64,000 nucleotides of DNA from Mammaliicoccus lentus (GTDB lineage: Bacteria > Bacillota > Bacilli > Staphylococcales > Staphylococcaceae): NCBI RefSeq assembly GCF_002902755.1, contig NZ_PPRS01000005.1:22118-86117 (forward strand), given 5' to 3'. Numbering within the stretch: position 1 is the first letter of the stretch; every line of letters begins with the position of its first letter. This document shows, in pieces, positions 29,032-41,504 of the stretch. Made by a program: the position numbers and the translations under genes. Under the pieces are notes generated by a model, which saw nothing but the letters and a program-made list of their open reading frames with translations, did not search any database and was not told the origin of the DNA.

Positions 29032-29063
29032 TTCATTCAAAATAACAGGAGGTGCGACTTTCG

Positions 29064-29726
29064 ATGACCAAAGGAATCTTAGGAAGAAAAATTGGAATGA
29101 CTCAAGTATTCGCAGAAAATGGTGAATTAATACCAGTAACTGTAGTAGAAGCTAGTCAAAACGTTGTATTACAAAAGAAAACTGAAGAAGTAGATGGCTA
29201 TAATGCTCTACAAATCGGTTTTGAAGACAAACAAGCATATAAAAAAGATCGTAAATCTAATAAATATGCTACTAAAGCTGCTGAAGGACATGCTAAAAAA
29301 GCTGGTTCAGCACCTAAGCGCTTCACTCGTGAATTCAGAAACATAGATGTTTCAGCATACGAGGTAGGTCAAGAAGTCACTGTAGATACATTCCAAGCAG
29401 GAGACATTATTGATGCAACAGGCGTTTCTAAAGGTAAAGGTTTCCAAGGCTCAATTAAACGCCATAACTTCGCACGTGGACCAATGAGTCACGGTTCTCA
29501 TTTCCACAGAAGCTCTGGTTCAATGGGTATGGCTTCAGATGCTTCTAAAGTATTCAAAGGTAAAGGATTACCTGGCCGTATGGGAGCAAACACAGTAACT
29601 ATGCAAAACTTAAAAATCGTTAAAGTAGATGCAGAGAACAATGTAGTCCTTGTAAAAGGAAATGTTCCAGGTCCTAAAAAAGGCTTAGTAAAACTTACAA
29701 CTTCAATCAAAAAAGGTAATAAATAA
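29064..29726 (+). CDS. rplC: Ribosomal protein uL3
   Basis: 220 residues, a primary-binding protein of the 50S that reaches the peptidyl transferase centre through its central loop ([17 protein letters not shown]). The ATG at 29064 follows AGGAGGTG; an in-frame start at 29052 overlaps that site and is rejected. It lies 32 bases after rpsJ. Confidence 0.98.
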   Translation: MTKGILGRKIGMTQVFAENGELIPVTVVEASQNVVLQKKTEEVDGYNALQIGFEDKQAYKKDRKSNKYATKAAEGHAKKAGSAPKRFTREFRNIDVSAYEVGQEVTVDTFQAGDIIDATGVSKGKGFQGSIKRHNFARGPMSHGSHFHRSSGSMGMASDASKVFKGKGLPGRMGANTVTMQNLKIVKVDAENNVVLVKGNVPGPKKGLVKLTTSIKKGNK

Positions 29727-29755
29727 TTATTTAGGTGAAAGGAGGAAACAACATT

Positions 29756-30379
29756 ATGGCTAATTTTGATGTATTAAAAGTAGATGGTTCTAAATCAGGA
29801 TCTATCGAATTAAATGATAGTGTATTTGGTATCGAACCAAACCAACACGTATTATTTGAAGCAGTTAACTTACAACGCGCTTCATTACGCCAAGGTACTC
29901 ATGCAGTTAAAAATCGTTCGGCAGTTCGTGGTGGTGGACGTAAACCTTGGAAACAAAAAGGTACAGGACGTGCTCGTCAAGGTACAATTCGTGCGCCACA
30001 ATGGCGTGGTGGTGGTATCGTATTCGGACCAACACCAAGAAGCTATTCTTACAAAATGCCTAAGAAAATGCGTCGTTTAGCATTACGTTCTGCATTATCT
30101 GCAAAAGCAAATGATAACGAATTAGCAGTATTAGAAGCATTCAATTTTGATGCTCCTAAAACTAAAGAATTAAAAAATGTAATGAGCAATTTAGAACTTT
30201 CTAAAAAAGTATTATTCATCGTTGATGCTTTAGATAACAATGTTGAATTATCAGCTCGTAACATTCCAAGTGTAAAAGTTATTGACGCTCAAAGTTTAAA
30301 CGTCTTAGATATTTTAGACGCTAACAAAGTCGTAATAACAAAAGCAGCTGTGGATAAAGTAGAGGAGGTGCTCGGATAA
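29756..30379 (+). CDS. rplD: Ribosomal protein uL4
   Basis: 207 residues. The long loop [24 protein letters not shown] lines the 50S exit tunnel, where changes give macrolide resistance elsewhere; it looks normal here. The ATG at 29756 follows AAAGGAGG, while the start at 29735 is in front of that site. The last base overlaps the rplW start. Confidence 0.98.
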   Translation: MANFDVLKVDGSKSGSIELNDSVFGIEPNQHVLFEAVNLQRASLRQGTHAVKNRSAVRGGGRKPWKQKGTGRARQGTIRAPQWRGGGIVFGPTPRSYSYKMPKKMRRLALRSALSAKANDNELAVLEAFNFDAPKTKELKNVMSNLELSKKVLFIVDALDNNVELSARNIPSVKVIDAQSLNVLDILDANKVVITKAAVDKVEEVLG

Positions 30380-30657
30380 TGGAAGCAAGAGATGTTATTA
30401 AGCGCCCCGTAATCACAGAGAAATCTTCATCAGATATGGGATTAGACAAATACACATTTGATGTAGATACTCGTGCAAATAAGACACAAGTTAAAATCGC
30501 AATCGAAGAAATTTTCGACGTTAAAGTAGACTCAGTTAACATCATGAACATTAAAGCGAAAGCTAAACGTGTTGGTCGTTACAATGGTTTCACTAACAAA
30601 CGTCGTAAAGCAATCGTAACTCTAAAAGACGGTTCATCAATCGACTTTTTCAACTAA
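30379..30657 (+). CDS. rplW: Ribosomal protein uL23
   Basis: 92 residues. L23 sits at the tunnel exit and docks trigger factor and signal recognition particle. [13 protein letters not shown] and the [16 protein letters not shown] hairpin are typical. Its ATG overlaps the rplD stop (TAATG), with GAGGTG inside rplD, so coupling is likely. Confidence 0.97.
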   Translation: MEARDVIKRPVITEKSSSDMGLDKYTFDVDTRANKTQVKIAIEEIFDVKVDSVNIMNIKAKAKRVGRYNGFTNKRRKAIVTLKDGSSIDFFN

Positions 30658-30689
30658 TAAACAATTACCATTAAGGAGGTAAAACGACA

Positions 30690-31523
30690 ATGGCTCTTAA
30701 AAAGTATAAGCCAATTACAAATGGTCGTCGTAATATGACTTCTTCAGATTTCGCTGAAATCACATCAACGACTCCTGAAAAATCATTATTACAACCGCTT
30801 CCGAGAAAAGCGGGACGTAACAACCAAGGTAAATTGACAGTTCGTCACAGAGGTGGCGGTCATAAACGTCAATACCGTGTAATTGATTTCAAACGTAACA
30901 AAGATGGAATTCCAGCTAAAGTAACAACAGTTGAATATGATCCAAACCGTTCTGCTAATATTGCATTAGTAGTATACGCAGATGGTGAGAAAAGATATAT
31001 CCTTGCTCCTAAAGGTTTAAAAGTAGGACAAGAAATTTTCAATGGTCCAGAAGCAGATATCAAATTAGGTAACGCATTAGCATTACAAGATATCCCAGTT
31101 GGTACTACAATTCACAATATCGAATTAAAACCAGGTAAAGGTGGACAATTAGTTCGTTCTGCTGGTACAAGTGCTCAAGTACTTGGTAAAGAAGGTAAAT
31201 ACGTACTAGTTCGTCTTAAATCAGGTGAGGTTCGTATGATTTTATCTACTTGCCGTGCTACAATCGGACAAGTTGGTAATATTGCTCACGAATTAATCAC
31301 AGTTGGTAAAGCCGGCCGTACTAGATGGATGGGTAAACGTCCTACAGTTCGTGGTTCTGTAATGAACCCTAACGATCACCCACACGGTGGTGGTGAAGGT
31401 CGTACACCAATCGGTCTTGATTCACCAATGTCTCCATGGGGCAAACCAACACTTGGTAAGAAAACTCGTAAGAAAAGCCAACGTTCATCTAAATTTATCG
31501 TTCGTGGTCGTAAGAAAAAATAA
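30690..31523 (+). CDS. rplB: Ribosomal protein uL2
   Basis: 277 residues of the 50S protein needed for subunit joining and peptidyl transfer. [14 protein letters not shown] in the N-terminal part and the C-terminal [24 protein letters not shown], which holds the conserved His near the active centre (HPHGGG), are complete. AAGGAGGT precedes the ATG. Confidence 0.98.
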   Translation: MALKKYKPITNGRRNMTSSDFAEITSTTPEKSLLQPLPRKAGRNNQGKLTVRHRGGGHKRQYRVIDFKRNKDGIPAKVTTVEYDPNRSANIALVVYADGEKRYILAPKGLKVGQEIFNGPEADIKLGNALALQDIPVGTTIHNIELKPGKGGQLVRSAGTSAQVLGKEGKYVLVRLKSGEVRMILSTCRATIGQVGNIAHELITVGKAGRTRWMGKRPTVRGSVMNPNDHPHGGGEGRTPIGLDSPMSPWGKPTLGKKTRKKSQRSSKFIVRGRKKK

Positions 31524-31586
31524 TAATACCTTATTTACGTGTGCGGCTTAAATGCCGCGCGCAATAATAAGAAGGGAGGCGCCATA

Positions 31587-31865
31587 ATGGCTCGTAGTCT
31601 TAAAAAAGGACCTTTCGTTGATGATCATTTAATGAAAAAAGTTGAAGCTCAAAACGAAGGTGAAAAAAAATCAGTTATTAAAACATGGTCTCGTCGTTCA
31701 ACAGTATTCCCTAATTTTATAGGACATACAATTGCAGTATATGATGGTCGTAAACACGTACCAGTTTTCATTACTGAAGACATGGTTGGTCATAAATTAG
31801 GAGAGTTTGCTCCTACACGTACTTATAAAGGGCACGCTGCAGACGACAGAAAGACTAAACGCTAA
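31587..31865 (+). CDS. rpsS: Ribosomal protein uS19
   Basis: 92 residues of the 30S head protein, with [13 protein letters not shown] at the start and [16 protein letters not shown] towards the end. The ATG at 31587 lies after GGGAGG. An in-frame ATG at 31539 would add 16 unrelated residues and has no site, so it is rejected. Confidence 0.98.
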   Translation: MARSLKKGPFVDDHLMKKVEAQNEGEKKSVIKTWSRRSTVFPNFIGHTIAVYDGRKHVPVFITEDMVGHKLGEFAPTRTYKGHAADDRKTKR

Positions 31866-31890
31866 TTTCTAAAAAGAGGAGGAAGTCACA

Positions 31891-32256
31891 ATGGAAGCAA
31901 AAGCGGTTGCTAGAACAATAAGAATCGCACCTCGTAAAGTGAGATTAGTTTTAGATCTTATTAGAGGTAAAGAAGTGGCAGAAGCAATTGCCATCTTAAA
32001 ATTAACGAATAAAGCAACATCACCTGTTGTTGAAAAATTATTAATGTCAGCATTAGCAAATGCAGAACATAACTATGATTTAAATCCTGATACTTTAGTA
32101 GTAAGAGAAGCTTACGCTAATGAAGGACCTACATTAAAACGTTTCCGTCCACGTGCACAAGGTCGTGCAAGTGCGATTAACAAACGTACTAGCCACATTA
32201 CAATCGTAGTTGGCGAAAAAGAAGTTAAAGAAGCTAAAGAAGTTAAAGAAGCATAA
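31891..32256 (+). CDS. rplV: Ribosomal protein uL22
   Basis: 121 residues. The beta-hairpin [23 protein letters not shown] reaches the exit tunnel and is normal. The C-terminus ends in a small repeated tail built from VKEA and KE units (nucleotides 32220-32253), a lineage extension past the usual end. GAGGAGG precedes the ATG. Confidence 0.97.
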   Translation: MEAKAVARTIRIAPRKVRLVLDLIRGKEVAEAIAILKLTNKATSPVVEKLLMSALANAEHNYDLNPDTLVVREAYANEGPTLKRFRPRAQGRASAINKRTSHITIVVGEKEVKEAKEVKEA

Positions 32257-32284
32257 TTAACCAAATCATTAAGGAGGGAATATA

Positions 32285-32938
32285 GTGGGTCAAAAAATTA
32301 ATCCAATCGGACTTCGTGTCGGTGTAATTCGTGACTGGGAAGCAAAGTGGTATGCAGATAAAGACTTCGCAACACTTTTACATGAAGACTTAAAAGTTCG
32401 TAAATATATCGCAGAAGCATTAAAAGAAGCTTCAGTTTCAAGTGTTGAAATTGAACGTGCAGCAAACCGCATCAATATTGCAATCCACACTGGTAAGCCA
32501 GGAATGGTTATTGGTAAAGGCGGTTCAGAAATAGAAAAATTACGTAACAAATTAAACGCATTGACTAACAAAAAAGTACACATCAACGTTATCGAAATCA
32601 AAAAAGTTGATTTAGATGCTACATTAGTTGCGGGTAACATTGCTCGTCAATTAGAAAATCGTGTATCTTTCCGTCGTGCTCAAAAACAAGCAATCCAACG
32701 TGCAATGAAATTGGGTGCTAAAGGTATCAAAACACAAGTATCTGGTCGTCTAGGTGGCGCGGATATCGCTCGTGTAGAACAATATTCAGAAGGAACTGTT
32801 CCACTTCATACACTACGTGCAGACATTGATTTCGCACATGAAGAAGCCGACACTACGTACGGTAAACTAGGTGTTAAAGTATGGATCTACCGTGGAGAAG
32901 TTCTTCCTGCAAAGAAGTCTAGTGAAGGAGGAAAATAA
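32285..32938 (+). CDS. rpsC: Ribosomal protein uS3
   Basis: 217 residues. The KH domain loop [13 protein letters not shown] and the C-terminal domain with [10 protein letters not shown] and [13 protein letters not shown] are complete; the protein lines the mRNA entry of the 30S. It starts with GTG after AAGGAGGG. rplP follows two bases after the stop. Confidence 0.98.
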   Translation: MGQKINPIGLRVGVIRDWEAKWYADKDFATLLHEDLKVRKYIAEALKEASVSSVEIERAANRINIAIHTGKPGMVIGKGGSEIEKLRNKLNALTNKKVHINVIEIKKVDLDATLVAGNIARQLENRVSFRRAQKQAIQRAMKLGAKGIKTQVSGRLGGADIARVEQYSEGTVPLHTLRADIDFAHEEADTTYGKLGVKVWIYRGEVLPAKKSSEGGK

Positions 32939-32940
32939 TA

Positions 32941-33375
32941 ATGTTATTACCAAAACGTGTTAAATTCCGTCGTCAACATCGTCCTAAAACAACTGGTCGT
33001 TCAAAAGGCGGAAATGAAGTAACATTTGGTGAGTATGGCCTACAAGCTCAATCAGCAGCTTGGATTACATCTCGTCAAATTGAATCAGCTCGTATCGCAA
33101 TGACACGTTATATGAAACGTGGCGGAAAAGTATGGATCAAAATATTCCCACATACACCTTACACTAAAAAACCTTTAGAAGTACGTATGGGTTCTGGTAA
33201 AGGTGCAGTTGAAGGTTGGGTAGCAGTAGTTAAACCAGGACGTATCTTGTTCGAAGTTGTAGGTGTTCAAGAAGAAGTAGCACGTGAAGCATTACGTCTT
33301 GCTGCACACAAACTTCCAGTTAAATCTAAGTTTGTAAAACGTGAAGAATTGGGTGGTGACACAAATGAAAGCTAA
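32941..33375 (+). CDS. rplP: Ribosomal protein uL16
   Basis: 144 residues of the late-assembling 50S protein near the A-site tRNA. The start [13 protein letters not shown] and the loop [19 protein letters not shown] are typical. Its end overlaps the start of rpmC by 11 bases. Confidence 0.98.
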   Translation: MLLPKRVKFRRQHRPKTTGRSKGGNEVTFGEYGLQAQSAAWITSRQIESARIAMTRYMKRGGKVWIKIFPHTPYTKKPLEVRMGSGKGAVEGWVAVVKPGRILFEVVGVQEEVAREALRLAAHKLPVKSKFVKREELGGDTNES

Positions 33376-33580
33376 GGATATCAGAAATTTAACCACTACT
33401 GAAATTGAAAAAGAAATTAAAGAAGCTAAAGAACAATTATTCAACTTACGCTTTCAGTTAGCAACTGGTCAACTTGAAGAGACTGCTAACATTCGAAAAG
33501 TTAAAAAAACGATTGCACGTTTGAAAACAATCGTTCGTGAAAGAGAAATCGAACAAGAGAAAGCAGCAGATAATAAATAA
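33365..33580 (+). CDS. rpmC: Ribosomal protein uL29
   Basis: 71 residues, two helices, with [18 protein letters not shown] and [14 protein letters not shown]. It lies at the tunnel exit beside L23. The ATG at 33365 is inside the end of rplP with GGGTGG upstream; an in-frame start at 33341 would add eight residues unlike the family. Confidence 0.96.
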   Translation: MKAKDIRNLTTTEIEKEIKEAKEQLFNLRFQLATGQLEETANIRKVKKTIARLKTIVREREIEQEKAADNK

Positions 33581-33603
33581 TCAAGTAAAGGAGGTTCATT
33601 ACT

Positions 33604-33867
33604 GTGAGCGAAAGAAATGACCGCAAAGTTTACGTTGGTAAAGTAGTTTCAGATAAAATGGATAAAACTATTACAGTAGTTGTAGAAACTTACAAAACTC
33701 ATAAATTATATGGTAAACGAATCAAATATTCAAAAAAATATAAAACTCATGATGAAAATAATTCAGCAAAAATGGGCGATATCGTTAAGATTGCAGAAAC
33801 ACGTCCTTTATCATCAACTAAGCATTTCCGTCTAGTTGAAATCGTTGAAGAATCAGTAATTATTTAA
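33604..33867 (+). CDS. rpsQ: Ribosomal protein uS17
   Basis: 87 residues of the 16S-binding OB-fold protein, with [19 protein letters not shown] and [20 protein letters not shown]. The start is GTG, after AAAGGAGG. The overall sequence is typical. Confidence 0.97.
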   Translation: MSERNDRKVYVGKVVSDKMDKTITVVVETYKTHKLYGKRIKYSKKYKTHDENNSAKMGDIVKIAETRPLSSTKHFRLVEIVEESVII

Positions 33868-33870
33868 TAG

Positions 33871-34269
<399 letters not shown>

Positions 34270-34312
34270 TCTATAATGATAAAAAACAAAATTCCTAAGG
34301 AGGTGCCTACAC

Positions 34313-34633
34313 ATGCACGTACGTAAAGGTGACAACGTAATCGTTATCTCAGGTAAAGATAAAGGTAAAACTGGTAAAGTTTTAGAAGCATTACCTAAGA
34401 AAGAACGCGTAGTTGTAGAAGGTGTGAACGTTATTAAAAAACACCAGAAACCAACTCAGTTCAATCCAGAAGGTGGTATCTTAGAAACAGAAGGTACTAT
34501 CCATGTATCAAACGTTCAATTACTAGATCCTAAGACAAACGAACCAACTCGTGTTGGATTCAAAGTAGTAGATGGTAAAAAAGTTCGTATCGCTAAAAAA
34601 TCAGGCGAAGAAATTAAATCATCAAAAGAATAA
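34313..34633 (+). CDS. rplX: Ribosomal protein uL24
   Basis: 106 residues with the N-terminal KOW motif ([19 protein letters not shown]). It starts 50S assembly and lies near the tunnel exit. AAGGAGGTG precedes the ATG. Confidence 0.97.
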   Translation: MHVRKGDNVIVISGKDKGKTGKVLEALPKKERVVVEGVNVIKKHQKPTQFNPEGGILETEGTIHVSNVQLLDPKTNEPTRVGFKVVDGKKVRIAKKSGEEIKSSKE

Positions 34634-34658
34634 TTATTAAGTGAAAGGAGGATCCACT

Positions 34659-35198
34659 TTGACACGTTTAAAAGAAAAGTTTAATAATGAAATTTCATCT
34701 GAATTAGTTAAGAAATTTAACTACAGCTCAGTAATGGAAGTACCAAAAATCGAAAAAATCGTAGTAAATATGGGTATCGGTGATGCGGTTCAAAACTCTA
34801 AAGTTTTAGATTCAGCTGTTGAAGAATTGCAATCAATCACTGGTCAAAAACCAGTAGTAACTAAAGCAAAAAAATCAATTGCGACTTTCCGTCTTCGTGA
34901 AGGTATGCCAATCGGTGCAAAAGTAACATTACGTGGAGAAAGAATGTATGAATTCTTTGATAAATTAATCTCAGTTTCATTACCACGTGTACGTGACTTC
35001 CGCGGTATCTCTAAAAAAGCATTTGACGGTCGCGGTAACTACACATTAGGTGTTAAAGAACAATTAATTTTCCCTGAAATCGACTATGATAAAGTAAGTA
35101 AAGTACGCGGAATGGATATCGTTATCGTAACAACTGCTAACACTGACGAGGAAGCTCGTGAATTGTTAACACAATTCGGTATGCCATTTCAAAAGTAA
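34659..35198 (+). CDS. rplE: Ribosomal protein uL5
   Basis: 179 residues of the 5S rRNA binding protein, with [14 protein letters not shown] and [22 protein letters not shown] place the start at the TTG at 34659: it lies 8 bases after AAAGGAGG and gives the MTRLKEKF start and family length. The in-frame GTG at 34641 precedes that ribosome site. Confidence 0.95.
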   Translation: MTRLKEKFNNEISSELVKKFNYSSVMEVPKIEKIVVNMGIGDAVQNSKVLDSAVEELQSITGQKPVVTKAKKSIATFRLREGMPIGAKVTLRGERMYEFFDKLISVSLPRVRDFRGISKKAFDGRGNYTLGVKEQLIFPEIDYDKVSKVRGMDIVIVTTANTDEEARELLTQFGMPFQK

Positions 35199-35225
35199 TC
35201 TCTAATTATAAAGGAGGCTAATTAA

Positions 35226-35411
35226 GTGGCTAAAAAATCAATGATCGCTAAACAACAACGTAAACAAAAATTCGGAGTTCGTGAATATACGCGTTGTGAA
35301 CGTTGTGGACGTCCACATTCAGTATACCGTAAATTCAAACTTTGTCGTATTTGTTTCCGTGAACTAGCGTACAAAGGCCAAATCCCTGGCGTACGTAAAG
35401 CTAGTTGGTAA
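35226..35411 (+). CDS. rpsN: Ribosomal protein uS14, zinc-binding type
   Basis: 61 residues, the short zinc form, with ligands C24, C27, C40 and C43. Many Firmicutes also carry a zinc-free copy elsewhere for zinc shortage. The start is GTG after AAAGGAGG. Confidence 0.97.
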   Translation: MAKKSMIAKQQRKQKFGVREYTRCERCGRPHSVYRKFKLCRICFRELAYKGQIPGVRKASW

Positions 35412-35441
35412 AACTCAAAAGAATGAAAGGAGGATACACAA

Positions 35442-35840
35442 ATGACAATGTCAGATCCAATTGCAGATATGTTAACTCGCGTACGTAACGCAAACATGGT
35501 ACGTCATGAAAAATTAGAGTTACCTGCATCAAACATTAAAAAAGAAATCGCTGAAATCCTTAAAAACGAAGGATTCGTAAAAAGCGTAGAATATATCGAA
35601 GATGATAAGCAAGGTGTTATCCGTATGTTCCTAAAATATGGTCAAAACAACGAGCGTGTTATCACAGGTTTAAAACGTATTTCTAAACCAGGTTTACGTG
35701 TTTATGCTAAAGCTGACGAGATTCCAAGAGTTCTTAACGGTTTAGGTATTGCACTTGTCTCTACATCTGAAGGTGTTGTAACTGATAAAGTTGCTAGACA
35801 ACGTGGAATCGGTGGAGAAGTATTAGCTTATATCTGGTAA
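35442..35840 (+). CDS. rpsH: Ribosomal protein uS8
   Basis: 132 residues of the 16S-binding protein that often autoregulates the spc operon. [16 protein letters not shown] at the start and [16 protein letters not shown] at the end are typical. AAAGGAGG precedes the ATG. Confidence 0.98.
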   Translation: MTMSDPIADMLTRVRNANMVRHEKLELPASNIKKEIAEILKNEGFVKSVEYIEDDKQGVIRMFLKYGQNNERVITGLKRISKPGLRVYAKADEIPRVLNGLGIALVSTSEGVVTDKVARQRGIGGEVLAYIW

Positions 35841-35869
35841 TTATAAAATTATAAGGAGGTGCCCACATA

Positions 35870-36406
35870 ATGAGCCGTGTTGGAAAGAAAATTATTGAGA
35901 TTCCTTCAGACGTAACTGTTGCTATCGAAGGTAACACGATTACAGTAAAAGGATCTAAAGGTGAATTAACTAGTACTTTTAATGAAGAAATGACATATAA
36001 ACAAGAGGAGAACACTTTAGAAGTTGTTCGTCCATCTGACTCTATAGAACACAAAACAGTACATGGCACAACTCGTGCATTGATCGCTAACATGATCGAA
36101 GGTGTATCTAAAGGTTTTGAGAAAAACTTAGAACTTATCGGTGTAGGTTACCGTGCTCAAATGCAAGGTAATAACATCATCCTTAACGTAGGATATTCTC
36201 ACCCAGTTGAAATTACTGCTGAAGATGGTATCACATTATCAGTAGATAAAAACACTAAAATTAAAGTAGAAGGTATTTCTAAGGAACGTGTTGGTGCTGT
36301 TGCATCTTACATCCGTTCAATCCGTCCACCAGAACCTTATAAAGGTAAAGGTATTCGTTACGAAGGCGAATATGTTCGTCAAAAAGAAGGTAAAACTGGT
36401 AAGTAA
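35870..36406 (+). CDS. rplF: Ribosomal protein uL6
   Basis: 178 residues in two repeated domains, with the C-terminal [22 protein letters not shown] motif. It sits near the sarcin-ricin loop where GTPase factors bind. AAGGAGGTG precedes the ATG. Confidence 0.98.
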   Translation: MSRVGKKIIEIPSDVTVAIEGNTITVKGSKGELTSTFNEEMTYKQEENTLEVVRPSDSIEHKTVHGTTRALIANMIEGVSKGFEKNLELIGVGYRAQMQGNNIILNVGYSHPVEITAEDGITLSVDKNTKIKVEGISKERVGAVASYIRSIRPPEPYKGKGIRYEGEYVRQKEGKTGK

Positions 36407-36433
36407 TCACTAAGATAAGAAAGGAGCACTAAC

Positions 36434-36796
36434 ATGATCGCTAAAATCGACAAAAATAAAGTTCGTTTGAAAAGACATGCTCGCGTGCGTTCTAAATTAG
36501 CTGGAACAAGCGAAAAACCACGTTTAAATGTTTATCGTTCAAACAAACATATTTATGCTCAAGTTATTGATGACGTAAACGGTGTTACAATCGCTCAATC
36601 ATCAAGTTTAGATAAAGACTTAAATATAGAGCAATCAGGTAATGTAGAAGCTGCAGCTAAAGTTGGCGAAAGCGTTGCAAAACGTGCGTCAGAAAAAGGC
36701 GTTGAAACTGTAGTATTTGACCGTGGAGGATATTTATATCACGGACGTATTCAAGCATTAGCTGATGCAGCTCGCGAAAACGGACTTCAATTTTAA
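36434..36796 (+). CDS. rplR: Ribosomal protein uL18
   Basis: 120 residues, with the basic N-terminal [15 protein letters not shown] and [24 protein letters not shown] at the end. It binds 5S rRNA with L5. GAAAGGAG precedes the ATG. Confidence 0.98.
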   Translation: MIAKIDKNKVRLKRHARVRSKLAGTSEKPRLNVYRSNKHIYAQVIDDVNGVTIAQSSSLDKDLNIEQSGNVEAAAKVGESVAKRASEKGVETVVFDRGGYLYHGRIQALADAARENGLQF

Positions 36797-36814
36797 TTTA
36801 AAGGAGGGACACTC

Positions 36815-37315
36815 ATGCGTCGTAAAGAACAAGAAGTTAAAGAATTTGAAGAGCGCGTAGTTACGATTAACCGTGTAGCTAAAGTAGTTAAAGGTGGTCG
36901 TCGTTTCCGTTTCACAGCTTTAGTAGTTGTTGGAGACAAAAATGGTCGCGTAGGTTTCGGTACAGGTAAAGCACAAGAAGTACCTGAAGCTATTAAAAAA
37001 GCAGTAGAAGCTGCTAAAAAAGATTTAGTAACAGTTCCACGTGTTGAAGGAACGACTCCTCACCAAGTTATTGGACGTTTTGGTGCAGGTAATGTTTTAA
37101 TTAAACCAGCAGCACCTGGTACAGGTGTTATTGCAGGTGGACCAGTTCGTGCGGTATTAGAACTTGCTGGTATCACTGATATCTTAAGTAAATCATTAGG
37201 TTCAAACACACCAATCAATATGGTTCGTGCTACAATTGAAGGACTTAAAGAACTTAAAAATGCCGAACAAGTAGCTAGTCTACGCGGTAAATCAGTAGAA
37301 GAATTATTAAATTAA
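36815..37315 (+). CDS. rpsE: Ribosomal protein uS5
   Basis: 166 residues. The N-terminal loop [22 protein letters not shown], where spectinomycin-resistance changes arise in other species, is intact, and the C-terminal domain has [28 protein letters not shown] precedes the ATG. Confidence 0.98.
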   Translation: MRRKEQEVKEFEERVVTINRVAKVVKGGRRFRFTALVVVGDKNGRVGFGTGKAQEVPEAIKKAVEAAKKDLVTVPRVEGTTPHQVIGRFGAGNVLIKPAAPGTGVIAGGPVRAVLELAGITDILSKSLGSNTPINMVRATIEGLKELKNAEQVASLRGKSVEELLN

Positions 37316-37331
37316 GGAGGGAAAAAACACT

Positions 37332-37511
37332 ATGGCTAAATTAGAAATCACCCTCACTCGTAGCATTATAGGTCGCCCTGAAACTCAACGTAAGACAGTT
37401 CAAGCGTTAGGACTAAAAAAGACAAACTCAACTGTTATAGTTGAAGACAATCCTGCGATTCGTGGGCAAATCGAGAAAATTAATCACTTAATCAAAGTTA
37501 CTGAACAATAA
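37332..37511 (+). CDS. rpmD: Ribosomal protein uL30
   Basis: A 59-residue gene read directly from the sequence: it starts [16 protein letters not shown] and ends HLIKVTEQ. The [14 protein letters not shown] core is the L30 signature. AAGGAGGG ends 13 bases before the ATG. It sits between rpsE and rplO as expected for the spc operon. Confidence 0.96.
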   Translation: MAKLEITLTRSIIGRPETQRKTVQALGLKKTNSTVIVEDNPAIRGQIEKINHLIKVTEQ

Positions 37512-37541
37512 TAATAATCAAAGTATTAAGGAGGTGCCAAA

Positions 37542-37982
37542 ATGAAATTACATGAATTGAAACCAGTTGAAGGTGCTCGTAAAGAGCGTAACCGTGTTGG
37601 TCGTGGTATGGCAACAGGTAACGGTAAAACAAGTGGACGTGGACATAAAGGTCAAAAAGCACGTTCAGGTGGCGGTACTCGTTTAGGTTTCGAGGGTGGT
37701 CAATTACCATTATTCCGTCGTTTACCAAAACGTGGATTCTCTAACATCAACCGTAAAGATTATGCAATTGTTAATTTAGACCAATTAAATCGTTTCGAAG
37801 ATGGAACTGAAATCACACCTGCATTATTAGTTGAATCAGGTGTAGTGAAATCTGAGAAATCAGGTATCAAAGTATTAGGAAACGGTTCATTAGAAAAGAA
37901 ATTAACAATACAAGCTCATAAATTCTCAGCTTCAGCAATTGAAGCAATCGAAGGTAAGGGCGGAACGCATGAGGTGATCTAA
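37542..37982 (+). CDS. rplO: Ribosomal protein uL15
   Basis: 146 residues. The glycine- and basic-rich N-terminal extension ([22 protein letters not shown]) and the C-terminal [22 protein letters not shown] are complete. The stop codon overlaps the secY start (TAATG), so coupling is likely. Confidence 0.98.
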   Translation: MKLHELKPVEGARKERNRVGRGMATGNGKTSGRGHKGQKARSGGGTRLGFEGGQLPLFRRLPKRGFSNINRKDYAIVNLDQLNRFEDGTEITPALLVESGVVKSEKSGIKVLGNGSLEKKLTIQAHKFSASAIEAIEGKGGTHEVI

Positions 37983-39283
37983 TGTTTGAAACGATCGTTA
38001 GTTTTTTGAAGACTAAAGACATTCGTAACAAGATATTATTCACACTAGCAATGCTCGTTATATTCAAAGTTGGGACTTATATTCCAGCTCCTGGCGTTAA
38101 TCCAGATGCTTTTAATCAAAATAAAGGTTCGCAAGGTATTACCGATTTGTTTAATACATTCGGTGGAGGTGCCTTGCAGAACTTCTCAATTTTAGCTATG
38201 GGTATTATGCCTTATATTACTGCTTCAATTGTAATGCAGTTATTACAAATGGATGTTGTGCCTAAATTCACTGAGTGGGCTAAACAAGGTGAGGTAGGAC
38301 GTAAAAAGATTAATCAATTTACGCGTTATTTCACGATTGTTTTAGCTTTCGTACAAGGTTTAGGTATGTCATATTCATTTAATAATATGCTTGGCGGTAA
38401 TTTAATTCAAAATACTTCAGTTTTAAATTATGTTTTAATTGCACTCGTATTAACAGCTGGAACAGCTTTCTTAATGTGGTTAGGTGAGCAGATAACACAA
38501 TTCGGTGTAGGTAATGGTATTTCAATTATCATCTTTGCCGGTATATTATCTTCATTACCAAACTCATTAATACAATTTTACCAACAAAGCTTTGTTGGTG
38601 CAGATGATACTACAATGGCTTGGTTAAAAGCGATTGGTTTATTTGTTGGTATGGTTTTACTTACAGTTGGTGCAGTATATGTACTACAAGCTATTCGTAA
38701 AATTCCAATTCAATATGCTAAACGTCAACAACAAGGTTCAGGTGCAGGATTATCTGCAAAAGCAACATATTTACCTTTAAAAGTTAATGCAGCTGGTGTT
38801 ATACCTGTAATTTTTGCAATGGCATTTTTCATGTTGCCAAAAACCTTAACATTGTTCTTCCCAGAACAAGATTGGGCGCAAACAGTTACTAGATATGCAG
38901 ATCCATCTCATAATATTGGAATGATAGTCTATGTTATTTTAATTATAGCTTTCGCCTACTTTTATGCATTTGTTCAAGTTAATCCTGAAAAAATGGCAGA
39001 AAACTTACAAAAACAAGGTAGTTATGTACCAGGTATTAGACCTGGTGAACAAACTAAAAAATATATCACTAGAGTGCTCTATCGTTTAACATTTGTTGGT
39101 TCAATTTTCTTAGCTGTAATTTCTATAATTCCAATTTTAGCTATTAAGTTAATGAACTTACCACAAGCTATACAAGTTGGTGGTACAAGCTTACTAATCG
39201 TTATCGGTGTTGCTATTGAAACAATGAAAACTTTAGAAGCTCAACTTAATCAACGAGAGTATAGAGGCTTTAGAAGACGATAA
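37982..39283 (+). CDS. secY: Protein translocase channel subunit SecY
   Basis: 433 residues with ten membrane segments. The first periplasmic plug region follows GTYIPAPGV, and conserved loops include [14 protein letters not shown], the [12 protein letters not shown] cytoplasmic loop and [15 protein letters not shown] with the arginine used by SecA. It forms the SecYEG channel for export. Its location after rplO is universal in Firmicutes. Confidence 0.98.
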   Translation: MFETIVSFLKTKDIRNKILFTLAMLVIFKVGTYIPAPGVNPDAFNQNKGSQGITDLFNTFGGGALQNFSILAMGIMPYITASIVMQLLQMDVVPKFTEWAKQGEVGRKKINQFTRYFTIVLAFVQGLGMSYSFNNMLGGNLIQNTSVLNYVLIALVLTAGTAFLMWLGEQITQFGVGNGISIIIFAGILSSLPNSLIQFYQQSFVGADDTTMAWLKAIGLFVGMVLLTVGAVYVLQAIRKIPIQYAKRQQQGSGAGLSAKATYLPLKVNAAGVIPVIFAMAFFMLPKTLTLFFPEQDWAQTVTRYADPSHNIGMIVYVILIIAFAYFYAFVQVNPEKMAENLQKQGSYVPGIRPGEQTKKYITRVLYRLTFVGSIFLAVISIIPILAIKLMNLPQAIQVGGTSLLIVIGVAIETMKTLEAQLNQREYRGFRRR

Positions 39284-39952
<669 letters not shown>

Positions 39953-40258
39953 TGACGCTTTCACCCCGAATTCGCCTAGCTTTAGGTGGTTCTTGAACGC
40001 GTGTTAGCGTTCAATTTTAAGGATCAAGACAGTATTTAGGTTTTTGAAATACAATCGGAGTGATTACTAAAAGCGATAAGTATTTGAAGTGTTGTCGAAT
40101 GCAAATCTTAAGTATTAAAATCATCCCAATTTTATAAACCTGTGCTTATTCTATGTGATTTAATCACCTAAAGTATGTCTCGTATTTTGGACCAGGTTTT
40201 AAAACATGAAATACAATTAGTATTTCACGATAATGAATAGAAAAAGGGGGAAATGATC
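39953..40258 (+). promoter_or_regulatory. Structured 306-base gap between adk and infA
   Basis: No reading frame is convincing. Several hairpins are present: GAACGC/GCGTTC near 39995-40012, AAACCTG (about 40135) with CAGGTTT (about 40193), and TGAAATAC (40207-40214) with GTATTTCA (40220-40227) just before the infA ribosome site. The word TGAAATACAAT occurs twice (near 40046 and at 40207), so alternative pairing is possible. A -10/-35 pair is not obvious. Confidence 0.45.
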
Positions 40259-40623
<365 letters not shown>

Positions 40624-40643
40624 TAAAAGAGAGGTGTAAATAA

Positions 40644-41009
40644 ATGGCTCGTATTGCAGGTATTGACGTACCACGTGAGAAACGCATAGTAATTTCGTTA
40701 ACTTACGTATATGGTATCGGAAAAACAACAGCACAACAAATTCTTAAAGAAGCAAACGTATCTGAAGACACACGTGTTCGTGATTTAACAGATGACGAAT
40801 TAGGTCGTATCCGTGAAGTTGTAGATAACTACAAAGTTGAAGGTGACCTTCGTCGTGAAACAAACTTAAACATTAAACGTTTAATGGAAATAGCTTCATA
40901 TCGTGGTATCCGCCATCGTCGTGGTTTACCAGTTCGTGGTCAAAAAACTAAGAACAATGCGCGTACGCGTAAAGGACCAGTTAAAACAGTAGCGAACAAG
41001 AAAAAATAA
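40644..41009 (+). CDS. rpsM: Ribosomal protein uS13
   Basis: 121 residues. [20 protein letters not shown] at the start and the C-terminal [22 protein letters not shown] tail, which contacts P-site tRNA, are typical. GAGAGGTG precedes the ATG. Confidence 0.98.
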   Translation: MARIAGIDVPREKRIVISLTYVYGIGKTTAQQILKEANVSEDTRVRDLTDDELGRIREVVDNYKVEGDLRRETNLNIKRLMEIASYRGIRHRRGLPVRGQKTKNNARTRKGPVKTVANKKK

Positions 41010-41031
41010 TAAGTAAAGGAGGCACATATAA

Positions 41032-41421
41032 ATGGCACGTAAACAAGTATCTCGTAAACGTAGAGTGAAAAAGAATATCGAAAGTGGTGTTGCTCACATT
41101 CGCTCAACATTCAACAATACAATCGTAACGATCACTGATGATTTCGGTAATGCATTATCATGGTCTTCAGCTGGTGCGTTAGGATTCAAAGGTTCAAAAA
41201 AATCAACTCCATTCGCAGCACAAATGGCTTCAGAAACAGCTTCAAAAACTGCTATGGAACATGGTTTAAAAACTGTAGAAGTTACAGTTAAAGGTCCTGG
41301 CCCAGGTCGTGAATCAGCGATCCGTGCGTTACAATCAGCTGGATTAGAAATTACAGCTATTAGAGACGTTACACCAGTACCTCATAACGGATGTCGTCCA
41401 CCAAAACGTCGTCGTGTATAA
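41032..41421 (+). CDS. rpsK: Ribosomal protein uS11
   Basis: 129 residues of the 30S platform protein, with [31 protein letters not shown] and the ending [26 protein letters not shown] precedes the ATG. Confidence 0.98.
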   Translation: MARKQVSRKRRVKKNIESGVAHIRSTFNNTIVTITDDFGNALSWSSAGALGFKGSKKSTPFAAQMASETASKTAMEHGLKTVEVTVKGPGPGRESAIRALQSAGLEITAIRDVTPVPHNGCRPPKRRRV

Positions 41422-41504
41422 TTTTTGTTAGTTCATAAGTTCAAAAGTCACTGGATAGAAATTAATAAAATTTAATCGACGTTTATAAGGAGGATATATT
41501 TATA

